Assembly: GCA_964567485.1 (NCBI GenBank)
Contig: CAZMMX010000014.1
Location: 8,041-72,040 of the forward strand
Direction of reading: 5' to 3'
Source: UBA1413 sp964567485
Lineage (GTDB): Bacteria > Bacteroidota > Bacteroidia > Bacteroidales > Prolixibacteraceae
Length of the DNA: 64,000 bases
The position numbers were made by a program, and so were the translations under genes. The notes beneath the pieces were generated by a model, which did no database searches, was not told the origin of the DNA, and was given only the letters and a program-made list of their open reading frames with translations. Below, in pieces: positions 15,379 to 24,644 of this stretch (position 1 is the first letter of the stretch; every line of letters begins with the position of its first letter).

Positions 15379-17496
15379 TTATTCTAATAAGTCTGTTTTT
15401 CCTTTAATCTCGGACAGCAGTTTTTCTGCCAGGTTCCGGGGGACCTCCTCATAATGGCTGAATTCCATCGATGAGGTAGCACGCCCCGATGAGAGGGTTC
15501 TCAGCACGGTCACGTAGCCAAACTGTTCGGATAGCGGAACCATGGCGTGGATCACACGGGCTCCCGATTTGGACTCCATGCCAGATACGTTGCCCCTGCG
15601 GCGGTTCAGGTCACCGATGATGTCCCCCATGTATTCATCGGGAGTGACGATCTCCAGTTTCATGATCGGTTCGAGGAGCTTGGGCCCTGCCTTGGGAGCG
15701 GCACTGCGGTAGGCCTGCTTGGCACATATCTCAAAAGCGAGCTGATCGGAGTCCACATTGTGGTAAGAACCATCAAGAAGCGTCACCTTCAGTCCGTCGA
15801 CAGGATAACCTGCCAATGGCCCGTTGGCGAGCGATTCCCTGAATCCCTTCTCCACGGCGGGGATAAACTCCCGGGGAATATTGCCCCCTTTCACCATGTC
15901 GACAAACTGTAAACCGACAACTCCCTGTTCTACAGGTTCGACACGCACAATAATATCTGCGAATTTTCCCCGGCCCCCGGTCTGTTTCTTGAAAACTTCG
16001 CGAAGTTCCACCGCACGGGTGATGGCCTCTTTGTAGGCCACCTGGGGGGCTCCCTGGTTGCATTCCACCTTGAACTCCCTTTTCAGACGGTCCACGATGA
16101 TCTCGAGGTGAAGTTCTCCCATGCCGCGGATGATCGTCTGCCCGGAATCGGGATCTGTAGACACCCTGAAGGTGGGATCCTCCTCCGACAGCTTGTTCAG
16201 TCCGTTGGCCAGCTTGTCGATGTCGTTCTGCGAACGCGGCTCTATGGCAATACCAATCACCGGCTCGGGAAAGATCATGCTTTCCAGCTCTATCGGGTGG
16301 TCAACGGCACAAATGGTATCTCCCGTACGGATATCCTTAAAGCCCACGGCGGCACAAATATCGCCGGCGCCAATCACATCCTTGGGATTCTGCTTATTAG
16401 AATGCATCTGATAAAGCCTCGAAATGCGCTCCTTCTTGCCCGTACGCGAATTGAGCACCTGCTGCCCCGCTTCGATCTTACCCGAATAGACCCTGATATA
16501 GCACAAACGTCCTACATAAGGATCGGTGGCTATCTTAAAGGCCAGTCCGGCCAAAGGCTCCTTCTCATCGGGTCTTCTCTTGATCTTTTCGTCGGGTAAA
16601 CCGGGTTCGTTGCCCACCACCGCATCGATATCGACGGGACTCGGCAGGTAAGCACAGACCGCGTCGAGAAGCCTCTGGATTCCCTTGTTCTTGAAAGCCG
16701 ACCCGCACATCATGGGAATGATGGCCCCGCTGATAGTCGACTTACGGATCACACTCTGCAATTCCTCCACGGTGATGGATTCAGAATCCTCGAAAAACCG
16801 CTCCAGAAGTTCGTCATCGCTCTCGGCAGCCGACTCCACCAGTTTGGCCCTCCACTCTTCTGCCTGCTCCATCATTTCCGCAGGAATCGCATCGATCGTA
16901 AATTTCGTACCGTGGGTCTCATCCTCGTACCAACGAACAGCATTCATCCTGATCAGGTCGATCACCCCCTCGAAATTCTCTTCAACACCGATGGGAATGA
17001 CCAGCGGAACAGGATTGGCCTTCAGTTTATCGCGGATATCACTGTAAACACGATAAAAATCGGCTCCCTGCCGGTCCATCTTATTCACAAAGGCAATACG
17101 GGGAACCCCGTATTTTTCAGCCTGGCGCCATACGGTTTCCGACTGTGCCTCCACTCCGCCAACGGCACAAAACAACGCCACAGCGCCATCCAGTACCCGA
17201 AGTGACCGTTCAACCTCCACGGTGAAATCAACGTGCCCTGGAGTGTCGATAATATTTATCTTGTAATTGTCGTCCTTGTACTTCCAGAAGGTCGTGGTCG
17301 CCGCCGATGTGATGGTGATCCCCCGCTCCTGTTCCTGCTCCATCCAGTCCATGGTGGCTGCCCCGTCATGCACCTCACCCAAACGGTGGGTCAGTCCGGT
17401 ATAATACAGGATGCGCTCCGAAGTCGTGGTCTTACCGGCATCAATGTGCGCCATGATACCTATATTTCTGGTATATCTCAGATCCTGTACAGCCAT
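15379..17496 (-). CDS. fusA: Elongation factor G (canonical)
   Basis: 705 residues with all GTPase motifs: P-loop AHIDAGKTTT near residue 17, RGITITSA in switch I, DTPGHVDF with the catalytic His, and NKMD. Domains II-V follow, including the domain IV segment and LNRRRGNVSGM. EF-G drives tRNA-mRNA translocation and ribosome recycling and is the fusidic acid target. This is the housekeeping copy in the str block; a divergent paralogue lies at 22470. Confidence 0.99.
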   Translation of the reverse strand: MAVQDLRYTRNIGIMAHIDAGKTTTSERILYYTGLTHRLGEVHDGAATMDWMEQEQERGITITSAATTTFWKYKDDNYKINIIDTPGHVDFTVEVERSLRVLDGAVALFCAVGGVEAQSETVWRQAEKYGVPRIAFVNKMDRQGADFYRVYSDIRDKLKANPVPLVIPIGVEENFEGVIDLIRMNAVRWYEDETHGTKFTIDAIPAEMMEQAEEWRAKLVESAAESDDELLERFFEDSESITVEELQSVIRKSTISGAIIPMMCGSAFKNKGIQRLLDAVCAYLPSPVDIDAVVGNEPGLPDEKIKRRPDEKEPLAGLAFKIATDPYVGRLCYIRVYSGKIEAGQQVLNSRTGKKERISRLYQMHSNKQNPKDVIGAGDICAAVGFKDIRTGDTICAVDHPIELESMIFPEPVIGIAIEPRSQNDIDKLANGLNKLSEEDPTFRVSTDPDSGQTIIRGMGELHLEIIVDRLKREFKVECNQGAPQVAYKEAITRAVELREVFKKQTGGRGKFADIIVRVEPVEQGVVGLQFVDMVKGGNIPREFIPAVEKGFRESLANGPLAGYPVDGLKVTLLDGSYHNVDSDQLAFEICAKQAYRSAAPKAGPKLLEPIMKLEIVTPDEYMGDIIGDLNRRRGNVSGMESKSGARVIHAMVPLSEQFGYVTVLRTLSSGRATSSMEFSHYEEVPRNLAEKLLSEIKGKTDLLE

Positions 17497-17548
17497 TCCG
17501 CTTTTTTTACTTTATATATAATAGGTTTACCGGGAATAATATCGGCCA

Positions 17549-18025
17549 TTAAAATCTGAAATGGGCGAAAGCACGGTTGGCTTCAGCCATACGGTGAGTA
17601 TCCTCTTTCTTTTTGTAGGCACCGCCCTCCTGGTTGTAGGCAGCCACAATCTCCGATGAGAGCTTGTCGGCCATCGACTTTCCGGAACGCTTTCCGGCAT
17701 ACAAAATCAGGTTCTTGATACTGATGGCCACTTTCCGCTCGTTGCGGATCTCCATCGGAACCTGGAAGTTGGCACCACCAACACGGCGGCTCTTCACTTC
17801 TACCTGGGGGGTGATATTCTCAAGTGCCTTTTTCCAGACATCCAGAGGCGCCACCTCATCATTCTTCATCCTCTTGGACACCATATCGAGGGTATCATAA
17901 AAAATCGTGTACGCCACTGATTTCTTCCCGTCTTTCATCAGGTCATTCACAAAACGGGTTACCAAAACGTCATTGAACTTGGGATCGGGAAGAAGATGTC
18001 TCTTCTTCGGTTTTGTTTTTCTCAT
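17549..18025 (-). CDS. rpsG: 30S ribosomal protein S7
   Basis: 158 residues; RHLLPDPKFNDVLVTRFVNDLMKDGKKSVAY and the C-terminal GGAYKKKEDTHRMAEANRAFAHFRF are diagnostic. S7 nucleates 30S head assembly and contacts E-site tRNA. In E. coli it represses the str operon by binding the rpsL-rpsG spacer; here that spacer is 134 bases, much the longest in the operon, which fits a similar device. Confidence 0.98.
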   Translation of the reverse strand: MRKTKPKKRHLLPDPKFNDVLVTRFVNDLMKDGKKSVAYTIFYDTLDMVSKRMKNDEVAPLDVWKKALENITPQVEVKSRRVGGANFQVPMEIRNERKVAISIKNLILYAGKRSGKSMADKLSSEIVAAYNQEGGAYKKKEDTHRMAEANRAFAHFRF

Positions 18026-18159
18026 TTTTTTGTGTTTTAGTGTTATTTAAATTGGCTGCCCACAGGCGGTGTCTTCAGCACTTCTCCGGAAGACATTTGA
18101 GAGAAGTGGCTTACTCAACCAAACCACTTAGCAATAACTTAAATGAACGTTGTTGTTAA
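18026..18159 (-). promoter_or_regulatory. Long rpsL-rpsG spacer, possible S7 autoregulatory RNA
   Basis: The operon's other spacers are 2-81 bases; this one is 134. It holds an inverted repeat, AAGTGG and CCACTT separated by 14 bases (about 18096-18125), and a GTCTTCCGGAGAAG-type stretch. In E. coli, S7 binds the equivalent spacer. The role here is inferred from position and length only; I did not identify the S7 helix motif with certainty. Confidence 0.35.
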
Positions 18160-18567
18160 TTATTTCTTCTTTCCTGCAGCTGCGGGGGTTTTCCCTGCCT
18201 TCGGCCTCTTGGTGCCATACTTTGAACGGCGCTGGGTGCGGCCTTCCACTCCGGCCGTATCCAAAGCACCGCGCACAAGATGGTAACGGACGCCGGGAAG
18301 GTCTTTTACCCTGCCGCCACGTACCAGCACGATGGAGTGCTCCTGAAGATTATGTCCTTCACCGGGAATGTAAGCATTCACTTCCTTGCCGTTAGTCAGA
18401 CGAACCCTGGCCACCTTGCGCATGGCCGAATTCGGCTTCTTGGGCGTGGTAGTGTAAACACGCACACATACCCCACGACGCTGAGGACATGAATCCAAAG
18501 CCGGAGATTTGCTCTTCTCGACTTTACTTTGTCTTCCTTTTCTCACTAACTGTTGAATCGTTGGCAT
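18160..18567 (-). CDS. rpsL: 30S ribosomal protein S12
   Basis: 135 residues from the ATG at 18567, starting MPTIQQLVRKGRQSKV. The decoding loops TTPKKPNSAMRKVARV and GGRVKDLPGVRYHLVRG are intact, with the lysines whose change gives streptomycin resistance, and the Asp that RimO methylthiolates in some bacteria. A longer in-frame start at 18663 lies upstream of one of the two promoters and adds a non-homologous stretch, so it is rejected. First gene of the long operon. Confidence 0.98.
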   Translation of the reverse strand: MPTIQQLVRKGRQSKVEKSKSPALDSCPQRRGVCVRVYTTTPKKPNSAMRKVARVRLTNGKEVNAYIPGEGHNLQEHSIVLVRGGRVKDLPGVRYHLVRGALDTAGVEGRTQRRSKYGTKRPKAGKTPAAAGKKK

Positions 18568-18612
18568 AAATACCTGTTTTTTATCTACGTTAATAAATTG
18601 AAAAATGGACTG

Positions 18613-18642
18613 CAAAAGTATGTATAATTCTTGAAATCCAAT
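18613..18642 (-). promoter_or_regulatory. Bacteroidota promoter P2 of rpsL operon
   Basis: Minus strand: -33 box ATTG (18639-18642), 18-base spacer, -7 box TACTTTTG (18613-18620), matching TTTG / TAnnTTTG with one mismatch in the -33. Start expected near 18607, about 40 bases ahead of rpsL. The four bases after the box are followed by CCATTTT, exactly as at P1. Confidence 0.7.
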
Positions 18643-18686
18643 GGTTTTCGGGAATAAAAACAACTCTTTCTCCCGAAAATGGCACG

Positions 18687-18716
18687 CAAAAGTACTAATT
18701 TTCAGTTAAGGACAAA
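18687..18716 (-). promoter_or_regulatory. Bacteroidota promoter P1 of rpsL operon
   Basis: Minus strand: -33 box TTTG (18713-18716), 18-base spacer, -7 box TACTTTTG (18687-18694), a full match to the phylum consensus. Start expected near 18681, about 115 bases ahead of rpsL. It is the only strong promoter found for the 32-gene operon besides P2, which lies exactly 74 bases downstream with the same -7 box. Confidence 0.8.
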
Positions 18717-18782
18717 TTGAATCACAAAAAAAAGGGACTACAGAGGGGTGCTTTTTACGAAGAAGCATCAATGGGTTAACAT

Positions 18783-20087
18783 TCACCTGACGGCCAGGGA
18801 AACCAGGGGGGCTGTCAGGCGGGCCAGGAGGCTCCGGTCATGGGTGATCACCCGTGCTTCTCCGTTCATCCCGGGGACAGGCGGAAGCTGCTTGCCGGTA
18901 TCGGTCGTTAATCCCTGGTCAAGGGTCACCCAGGCGATATAATGTGGTTTGTCGGACGGGGCCGCAGGAACCAGCGATATCCTGACGACCTTTCCCCTGA
19001 GCATTCCATATTCGGTGGCGGGGAAATTTTCCAGACTGATTCTGACGGCCTGTCCCGGCACCACCTTTCCCGAGCGGGCCACAGGAAGCAGCATCCTGCC
19101 CATGACTTCTTCACCTTGCGCCGGCACCACGGCAAAGACCGCATCTCCGGTCCGCACCTCCTGCAATTCACTCCACACCCCGGTAAAGGTGACCCTTCCG
19201 TCGACGGGACTTCTGAGGAGATGAAGGAATTCCCACTCCTCCAGGGCATTGCGCAGAATTCCTGCTGTTTCGCTGACGGCAGCCCTGAGTCTCTCGTGCT
19301 GCTCCTCCTCCTGGCTTTTCGTCTCTGTTACCAGCCGGTGTACTCCCGAGAGTTTCATCTCGGCCTCGGCCAGGGAAGCCACGGCAGCCCGGTAACGTGA
19401 TTCATGGTCCAGGAATTCGGCACGTGACTTTTCCAGTTCAATTTCCGAAATCGTCTTTACACGGAAGAGCGAGGAATCGCGGTTAAGCTGTTTGCGGCTG
19501 ATGGCCACCCGGTCGCCGAGGATCTCCACCTGTCGTTCCAGGTGAAGACGGTATTTTTCGAGTCCCGCTGATTCTACCCTCAGGGAGGTCCCCTTTTCCG
19601 CCAGCAGGTTATGAGTCGTTACGTTATCGTATTCACTCAGCGCGGCCATAAAGCCGGCAAAGGCTGCCCGGGCATCCCCCAGCCGTAACTCCCCGTGATT
19701 CCTGAGTTCTGCCAGAGATCCGTCACCAGCAGCCAGAGAATCATGGTTCTCCAGCCACTCCCCAAGAAAGAAGATATCTTCAGGAGATGCCGCACTGGCG
19801 ATGATACCCAGCAAATCTCCCATTTTGACCTCTTGTTGGTCGGCCACCAGAAGGTCTCCCAGAAACCCCGTGGTGCGGGCATGCACGGTGACCGGAGGAG
19901 ACGGGGATACCAGCGCCACAGGTGCTGTGATCACATCGGGGTACCTGATGAGCCAGGCCAGAAGAAGCAACAGCAGGAAAAAAACCGCCACCAGAAGAGT
20001 TCCCCGCCGGATCAGCCACCCCGGAGGAGCTTCCAGCACCTCCCGGGTTTCCTCACTCCTGGATCCTTGCTTTACCCTCTTTTCCAT
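18783..20087 (-). CDS. HlyD-family membrane-fusion adaptor of the C39 exporter
   Basis: 434 residues from the ATG at 20087, whose A is also the last base of the exporter stop (TGATG), so the pair is coupled. There is a cytoplasmic N-terminus, one membrane helix (about residues 27-48), a lipoyl/barrel-sandwich half (VHARTTGFLGDLLVADQQEVKMGDLLG), long helices (about 150-300) and a C-terminal HlyD half (SPVDGRVTFTGVWSELQEVRTGDAVFAVV). Such adaptors link an inner-membrane ABC exporter to an outer-membrane channel across the periplasm. No TolC-like gene is in the window. It ends 67 bases from the rpsL P1 promoter, in the same orientation, with no clear terminator after it, so read-through into the ribosomal operon is possible. 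Confidence 0.9.
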   Translation of the reverse strand: MEKRVKQGSRSEETREVLEAPPGWLIRRGTLLVAVFFLLLLLLAWLIRYPDVITAPVALVSPSPPVTVHARTTGFLGDLLVADQQEVKMGDLLGIIASAASPEDIFFLGEWLENHDSLAAGDGSLAELRNHGELRLGDARAAFAGFMAALSEYDNVTTHNLLAEKGTSLRVESAGLEKYRLHLERQVEILGDRVAISRKQLNRDSSLFRVKTISEIELEKSRAEFLDHESRYRAAVASLAEAEMKLSGVHRLVTETKSQEEEQHERLRAAVSETAGILRNALEEWEFLHLLRSPVDGRVTFTGVWSELQEVRTGDAVFAVVPAQGEEVMGRMLLPVARSGKVVPGQAVRISLENFPATEYGMLRGKVVRISLVPAAPSDKPHYIAWVTLDQGLTTDTGKQLPPVPGMNGEARVITHDRSLLARLTAPLVSLAVR

Positions 20088-22303
20088 CACGATCCCAGTT
20101 CCAGTTGGTTCTTTACCAGATGATAATAGGCTCCCCGGCGTGCTGTGAGTTCCCCGTGGGTTCCGGTTTCAGCAATCCTTCCCCTGTCAAGGACCACGAT
20201 TTGGTCGGCATGTTTGACCGTACTCAGGCGGTGCGCCACCACCACCACGGTGCGGTTGCGGTAAAACGACTCCAGGTTCTCCAGGATGGTCTTTTCGTTG
20301 TTGGCATCCAGGGCGTTCGTAGCCTCGTCGAGAAAAAGGAAGGCAGGATCCCTGTAAACAGCGCGGGCAATGAGGATTCTCTGTTTCTGGCCCTGGCTGA
20401 GTCCGGTGCCTTCCTGTCCGATTTTTGTGTTGTACCCCAGGGGCAGGCCCTCAATAAAAGCCCCGGCATTTGCAATCCGCACGGCATCGGCCAGGGCTTC
20501 CCTGTCGGGCTGATCCTCTGAGGGAGCGATATTCCCGGCTATGGTGTCGGAAAAGATAAATCCATCCTGCATGACCACTCCGCAGTGACGGCGCCAGGCA
20601 TCCATACTGAAGCGTTCCAGAGGGAGCTCTCCCACCCTGATCTCCCCCTCCCCGGGAGGGTAAAACCCCAGCAGCAGCTTGACCAGCGTGGTCTTGCCAC
20701 TTCCGCTGGTGCCCACTATCGCCGTCACTTTATTCCGGGGAATGACCAGGGAAATATCATCGAGAACTTTGGGAGACCGCGGCCCCTCATACCTAAAGGT
20801 CACCCGGTCAATGACCAGGTCCCTCTCAGCAGGAAGGAGACGCAGTTTTCCGGCATCGGGGTTCTCATCTTCCCCGCCGCTCTCCTCCTCCCCGGCCTGG
20901 TGGATCTCTCCCAGCCTGTCGAGGCTGATGCGCGCATCCTGGGCTGCGGTGGCAAAAGAGACAAAATCCTGCAACGGGGCATTCAGCTGCCCGATGATGA
21001 ACTGCACAGCCACCAGCATCCCCAGCGTCATATCGCCGGCAAGCACAGCCCGGGCGGCAATGAATATGATCAGAATATTCTTGGCCTGCAAAAGAAACAC
21101 CGACCCGGCCTGCTGCTGCTGGTGCAGCATCAACGCCTTTTGGCTGACCCTGAACAGACGGATCTGGATCCTCTCCCAATCCCATCTCTTCCGCTTCTCG
21201 CAATTGTTCAGCTTGATCTCCTGCATCCCCGAAATGAGCTGGTAGAGATTGGACTGGTTGGCCGCCAAAGCCTCAAAACGCCGGTTGTCAAGCTCCCTTC
21301 GCCTTTTCATGAAAAGATAAATCCAACCGATATAGAGGCCGCTTCCCAGCACAAAGACCAGGAGAATCTTCCAGCTGTACCAGGCCAGGACAACACCATA
21401 TATTAAAAACATAAAGACCCCAAATGACATATTGACCAACTGTGTGGTCAGAAAAGCATGGATTCGGTTGTTATCCTCGATGCGCTGGCGCAGGTCTCCC
21501 GTCATCCGGGTATCGAAAAAGCGAACGGGCATCTTCATCAGCTTGATCAGAAAATCGGAAATCAGGCTGATGCTGATGCGTGCGCTCATGTGGAGCATGA
21601 TCCAGCTCCTGAGGAAGCCCACGGCCGTTTGGCTGACCATCAGTACCAACTGGGCAATGAGCACCAGAAGGATGAATCCCGCGTCTCCACTCCCGATGCC
21701 CACGTCGACAATGGCCTGGGTGAGAAAGGGAAAGAGCAGGCTGATGATGCTTCCTGTGAGAAACCCCAGGAGCAACTGAAACGCCAGGTTCCGGTAGGGC
21801 CGCAAATAGCTGCCAAAAAACCTGACACCCCCTTTGTTCTCCTTTTCGTTCTCTTCCGCAAAAAACCGGGGGGTGGTCTCCAGAAGTAACGCCACACCAG
21901 CAGGCTCCTCTCCCGAAGTGGTGGAGGCCCAATGGCGCAGGAGCTCCTCCTGCGGGTATTCCGCGGGCCCGGAAGCAGGATCAGAAACATAAAAGACGGT
22001 GCCCTTTCCCCGCTTTCTGATTTTGTAAAGCACCACAAAATGGTTCTGGTCCCAATGAAGGATCAATGGCATCGGCACATGTTCCAGGGTAGCGGCAGTA
22101 AGACGTACCCCGCGGCTCCGGAAGCCCAGTTTATCAGCAGCATCCCCCAGTGAAAGCAGAGAAATACCCTCCCTCGTCTGGTAAGTCAGCTCCCTGAGAC
22201 TCTCCAGCCGGAGCTCCCTGCCATAATACCGGGATACCATTTTCAGGCAAACCGGACCACAATCCATCGCATCAGGCTGTAAAATATGAGGAAACCGCGC
22301 CAT
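20087..22303 (-). CDS. Peptidase C39 ABC exporter (double-glycine peptide type)
   Basis: 738 residues in three parts. Residues 1-140 are a C39 cysteine protease with Cys15 (MDCGPVCLKMV), His88 (NHFVVLY) and Asp108 (SDPASG). About 165-440 hold six membrane helices. The ATPase has Walker A GTSGSGKTT (531-539), signature LSQGQ (635-639), Walker B AFLFLDEA (654-661) and His691. Such exporters cut leader peptides after a Gly-Gly-type motif and pump the product out; with the HlyD partner at 18783 this is a type I-like system. All catalytic residues are intact. I found no small leader-peptide gene in the flanks, so the cargo is unknown. Confidence 0.93.
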   Translation of the reverse strand: MARFPHILQPDAMDCGPVCLKMVSRYYGRELRLESLRELTYQTREGISLLSLGDAADKLGFRSRGVRLTAATLEHVPMPLILHWDQNHFVVLYKIRKRGKGTVFYVSDPASGPAEYPQEELLRHWASTTSGEEPAGVALLLETTPRFFAEENEKENKGGVRFFGSYLRPYRNLAFQLLLGFLTGSIISLLFPFLTQAIVDVGIGSGDAGFILLVLIAQLVLMVSQTAVGFLRSWIMLHMSARISISLISDFLIKLMKMPVRFFDTRMTGDLRQRIEDNNRIHAFLTTQLVNMSFGVFMFLIYGVVLAWYSWKILLVFVLGSGLYIGWIYLFMKRRRELDNRRFEALAANQSNLYQLISGMQEIKLNNCEKRKRWDWERIQIRLFRVSQKALMLHQQQQAGSVFLLQAKNILIIFIAARAVLAGDMTLGMLVAVQFIIGQLNAPLQDFVSFATAAQDARISLDRLGEIHQAGEEESGGEDENPDAGKLRLLPAERDLVIDRVTFRYEGPRSPKVLDDISLVIPRNKVTAIVGTSGSGKTTLVKLLLGFYPPGEGEIRVGELPLERFSMDAWRRHCGVVMQDGFIFSDTIAGNIAPSEDQPDREALADAVRIANAGAFIEGLPLGYNTKIGQEGTGLSQGQKQRILIARAVYRDPAFLFLDEATNALDANNEKTILENLESFYRNRTVVVVAHRLSTVKHADQIVVLDRGRIAETGTHGELTARRGAYYHLVKNQLELGS

Positions 22304-22376
22304 ACTTCCGTTTACGGGCCGAAAGTTATAAAATTAATGGCAGCCCCGAAAAGTTTATTTTCAAAAATCCAATCAT

Positions 22377-22407
22377 CTTGATTGTTACTAAATTATTACT
22401 ATTTTTG
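22377..22407 (+). promoter_or_regulatory. Promoter of the EF-G paralogue
   Basis: CTTG (22377-22380), 19-base spacer, then TATTTTTG (22400-22407), a full -7 match and a near -33 match to the Bacteroidota consensus. It leaves an untranslated leader of roughly 55 bases. Confidence 0.6.
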
Positions 22408-22469
22408 GCGCTTTTGAACATCTTTTCTCTTCCTTTGGTGAGAAAATTAATCATTCAAAACAAGATATC

Positions 22470-24626
22470 ATGAAGATTTATAAGACTGAACAAATTCGCA
22501 ATGTTGCTTTACTGGGAAATGCCGGGAGTGGGAAAACCACCCTTGCTGAAGCGATGCTTCTCGAGGGTGGAGTCATCAACCGCAAGGGAGAAGTCACCGC
22601 AAAAAATACGGTTTCCGACTTCAATCCCATTGAACAGGAATACGGCAATACCGTTTTTTCCTCGGTGTTGTATGCCGAATATAACGACAGGAAGCTGAAT
22701 ATTCTCGACACTCCGGGAATGGATGACCTCAGTGGGGGTGTCGCCTCTTCCCTCGAGGTTGCCGACATGGGACTTCTGCTGATCAATTCCTCGACAGGGG
22801 TGGAAGCTGGTACCGAGTCGGCCTACAGGCTTGCCGATTCCAAGGCGACTCCCCTGACTTTTGTATTCAACGGCCTCGACCACGAAAACGCCAACTTTGA
22901 GAATGCTCTTGAAAAATGCCGCTCTTCCTACGGAAATAAGGTCACCCTCATACAGTATCCTGTTGAGACAGGTCCGGCCTTTTCCTCCATCATCGACGTG
23001 CTGAAGATGAAGATGTACAAATATGGTAAGGAGGGTGGGCAGCCCCAGATCCTCGACATCCCGTCATCGGAAAAGTCGAAGGCCGAAGAGTTGCAGAACC
23101 AGCTCTTCGAAATGGCGGCGGAAAATGACGAGTCGCTCATGGAACGCTATTTTGAAGAGGGAGCCCTGACCGAAGAAGAGGTCATCAAAGGGATACGGAT
23201 CGGTATCCGCCAGCGGGATCTCTATCCTGTTTTGTGCAGCTGCGCCAAGAAAAGTATCGGTATCGGCAGGCTGATGGAATTCATCGGAGAAGCTGGCCCC
23301 GCACCGCACGAAATGCCCATGCGCAAGATCGTCGCCGGAAAAGAGGTTACCATGTCGGAAAACGAAATCCCCAGTCTCTTTGTCTTCAAAACCGCCATCG
23401 AATCACACGTGGGGGAAATCACCTTCTTCAAGATGATGTCGGGAAAGGTGACCGAAAGCATCGACCTGATCAACATTAACAACGGCTCAAAGGAAAGACT
23501 TTCCCAGCTTTTTGTGACTGCAGGGAAAAACAGGGTCAAAGTTACCGAAATCGTTGCCGGAGACCTCGGATGCACGGTAAAGCTGAAAGATACCAAGTAC
23601 AATCATACCCTCTCCCTCAAGGAAGCGGGAACCCAGTTCGCCCCCATGGAATTCCCGGGATCCCGTCACCGGGTCGCCGTGAAAGCCGTCAGTGAATCAG
23701 ACGACGAAAAGCTGGGCGAAGTGCTCAACCGCATCAAATTCGAGGATCCAACCTATATCATAGAGTATTCCAAGGAATTGCGACAGATGATTGTCCACAG
23801 CCAGGGGGAATACCATATGAACATCCTTAAATGGTTCTTTGATAACGTCTACAAAATCGAAGTTGAATACCGGGAACCCCGGATTCCTTACCGTGAAACC
23901 ATCACCAAGCCAGCACTGGCCGACTACCGCCACAAAAAGCAGTCGGGAGGCGCCGGACAGTTCGGGGAAGTGCACATGATCATAGAACCCCTCGAAGAAG
24001 GAGGAACCCCCAAAAATGGTTTTGTCCTCGATGGTAAAGAACTTAAGATTTCTGTGAGGGATACCCAGGAGCATACCCTTCCCTGGGGAGGAAAACTCCT
24101 TTATTGCAACTGCATCGTCGGTGGATCGATCGACGGCCGTTTCATGCCTGCCATCCTCAAAGGAATCATGGAGAAGATGGAACAGGGTCCCCTCACCGGC
24201 TCCTACGCCCGCGACATCATCGTCTATGTGTACGACGGAAAGATGCACCCGGTTGATTCCAACGAAATCTCCTTTAAACTGGCAGGAAGAAACGCCTTTA
24301 GCCAGGCCTTCAAGAAAGCAAATCCCAAAATCCTGGAACCGATCTATGACCTGGAGATCTGGGTCCCCGGGGATAGAATGGGCGATGTGATGAGCGACCT
24401 CCAGGGCCGCCGCGCCCTGATCATGGGCATGGGCTCCGAAAAGGGTTTCGAGAAAATCACGGCACGCGTTCCCCTCAAGGAGATGAACAAATACAACACC
24501 TCCCTCAGCTCCCTCACCGGCGGCAAGGGGATGTTCAAAATGAGCTTCAACGCTTACGAGAAGGTACCGTCAGACGTGCAGGATGCCCTCCTCAAAGCTT
24601 ACGAAGCAGAGCAGGAAGAGGAATAA
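22470..24626 (+). CDS. fusA2: EF-G paralogue with degenerate GTPase centre (EF-G2 type)
   Basis: 718 residues with EF-G domain order. The P-loop is intact (GNAGSGKT, 16-23), but switch II reads DTPGM (80-84), so the catalytic His is Met; NKxD is NGLD (134-137); and switch I lacks RGITIT (NPIEQEYGNTVF instead). The domain III-V parts are kept, including LQGRRALIMGM near the C-terminus. Bacteroides EF-G2 of this type is reported to support translocation without GTP hydrolysis, saving energy under carbon limitation; that function is inferred here by similarity. It has its own promoter and a strong terminator, so it is a single-gene unit. Confidence 0.92.
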   Translation: MKIYKTEQIRNVALLGNAGSGKTTLAEAMLLEGGVINRKGEVTAKNTVSDFNPIEQEYGNTVFSSVLYAEYNDRKLNILDTPGMDDLSGGVASSLEVADMGLLLINSSTGVEAGTESAYRLADSKATPLTFVFNGLDHENANFENALEKCRSSYGNKVTLIQYPVETGPAFSSIIDVLKMKMYKYGKEGGQPQILDIPSSEKSKAEELQNQLFEMAAENDESLMERYFEEGALTEEEVIKGIRIGIRQRDLYPVLCSCAKKSIGIGRLMEFIGEAGPAPHEMPMRKIVAGKEVTMSENEIPSLFVFKTAIESHVGEITFFKMMSGKVTESIDLININNGSKERLSQLFVTAGKNRVKVTEIVAGDLGCTVKLKDTKYNHTLSLKEAGTQFAPMEFPGSRHRVAVKAVSESDDEKLGEVLNRIKFEDPTYIIEYSKELRQMIVHSQGEYHMNILKWFFDNVYKIEVEYREPRIPYRETITKPALADYRHKKQSGGAGQFGEVHMIIEPLEEGGTPKNGFVLDGKELKISVRDTQEHTLPWGGKLLYCNCIVGGSIDGRFMPAILKGIMEKMEQGPLTGSYARDIIVYVYDGKMHPVDSNEISFKLAGRNAFSQAFKKANPKILEPIYDLEIWVPGDRMGDVMSDLQGRRALIMGMGSEKGFEKITARVPLKEMNKYNTSLSSLTGGKGMFKMSFNAYEKVPSDVQDALLKAYEAEQEEE

Positions 24627-24644
24627 ACTTCAGCTTCACCCTAT

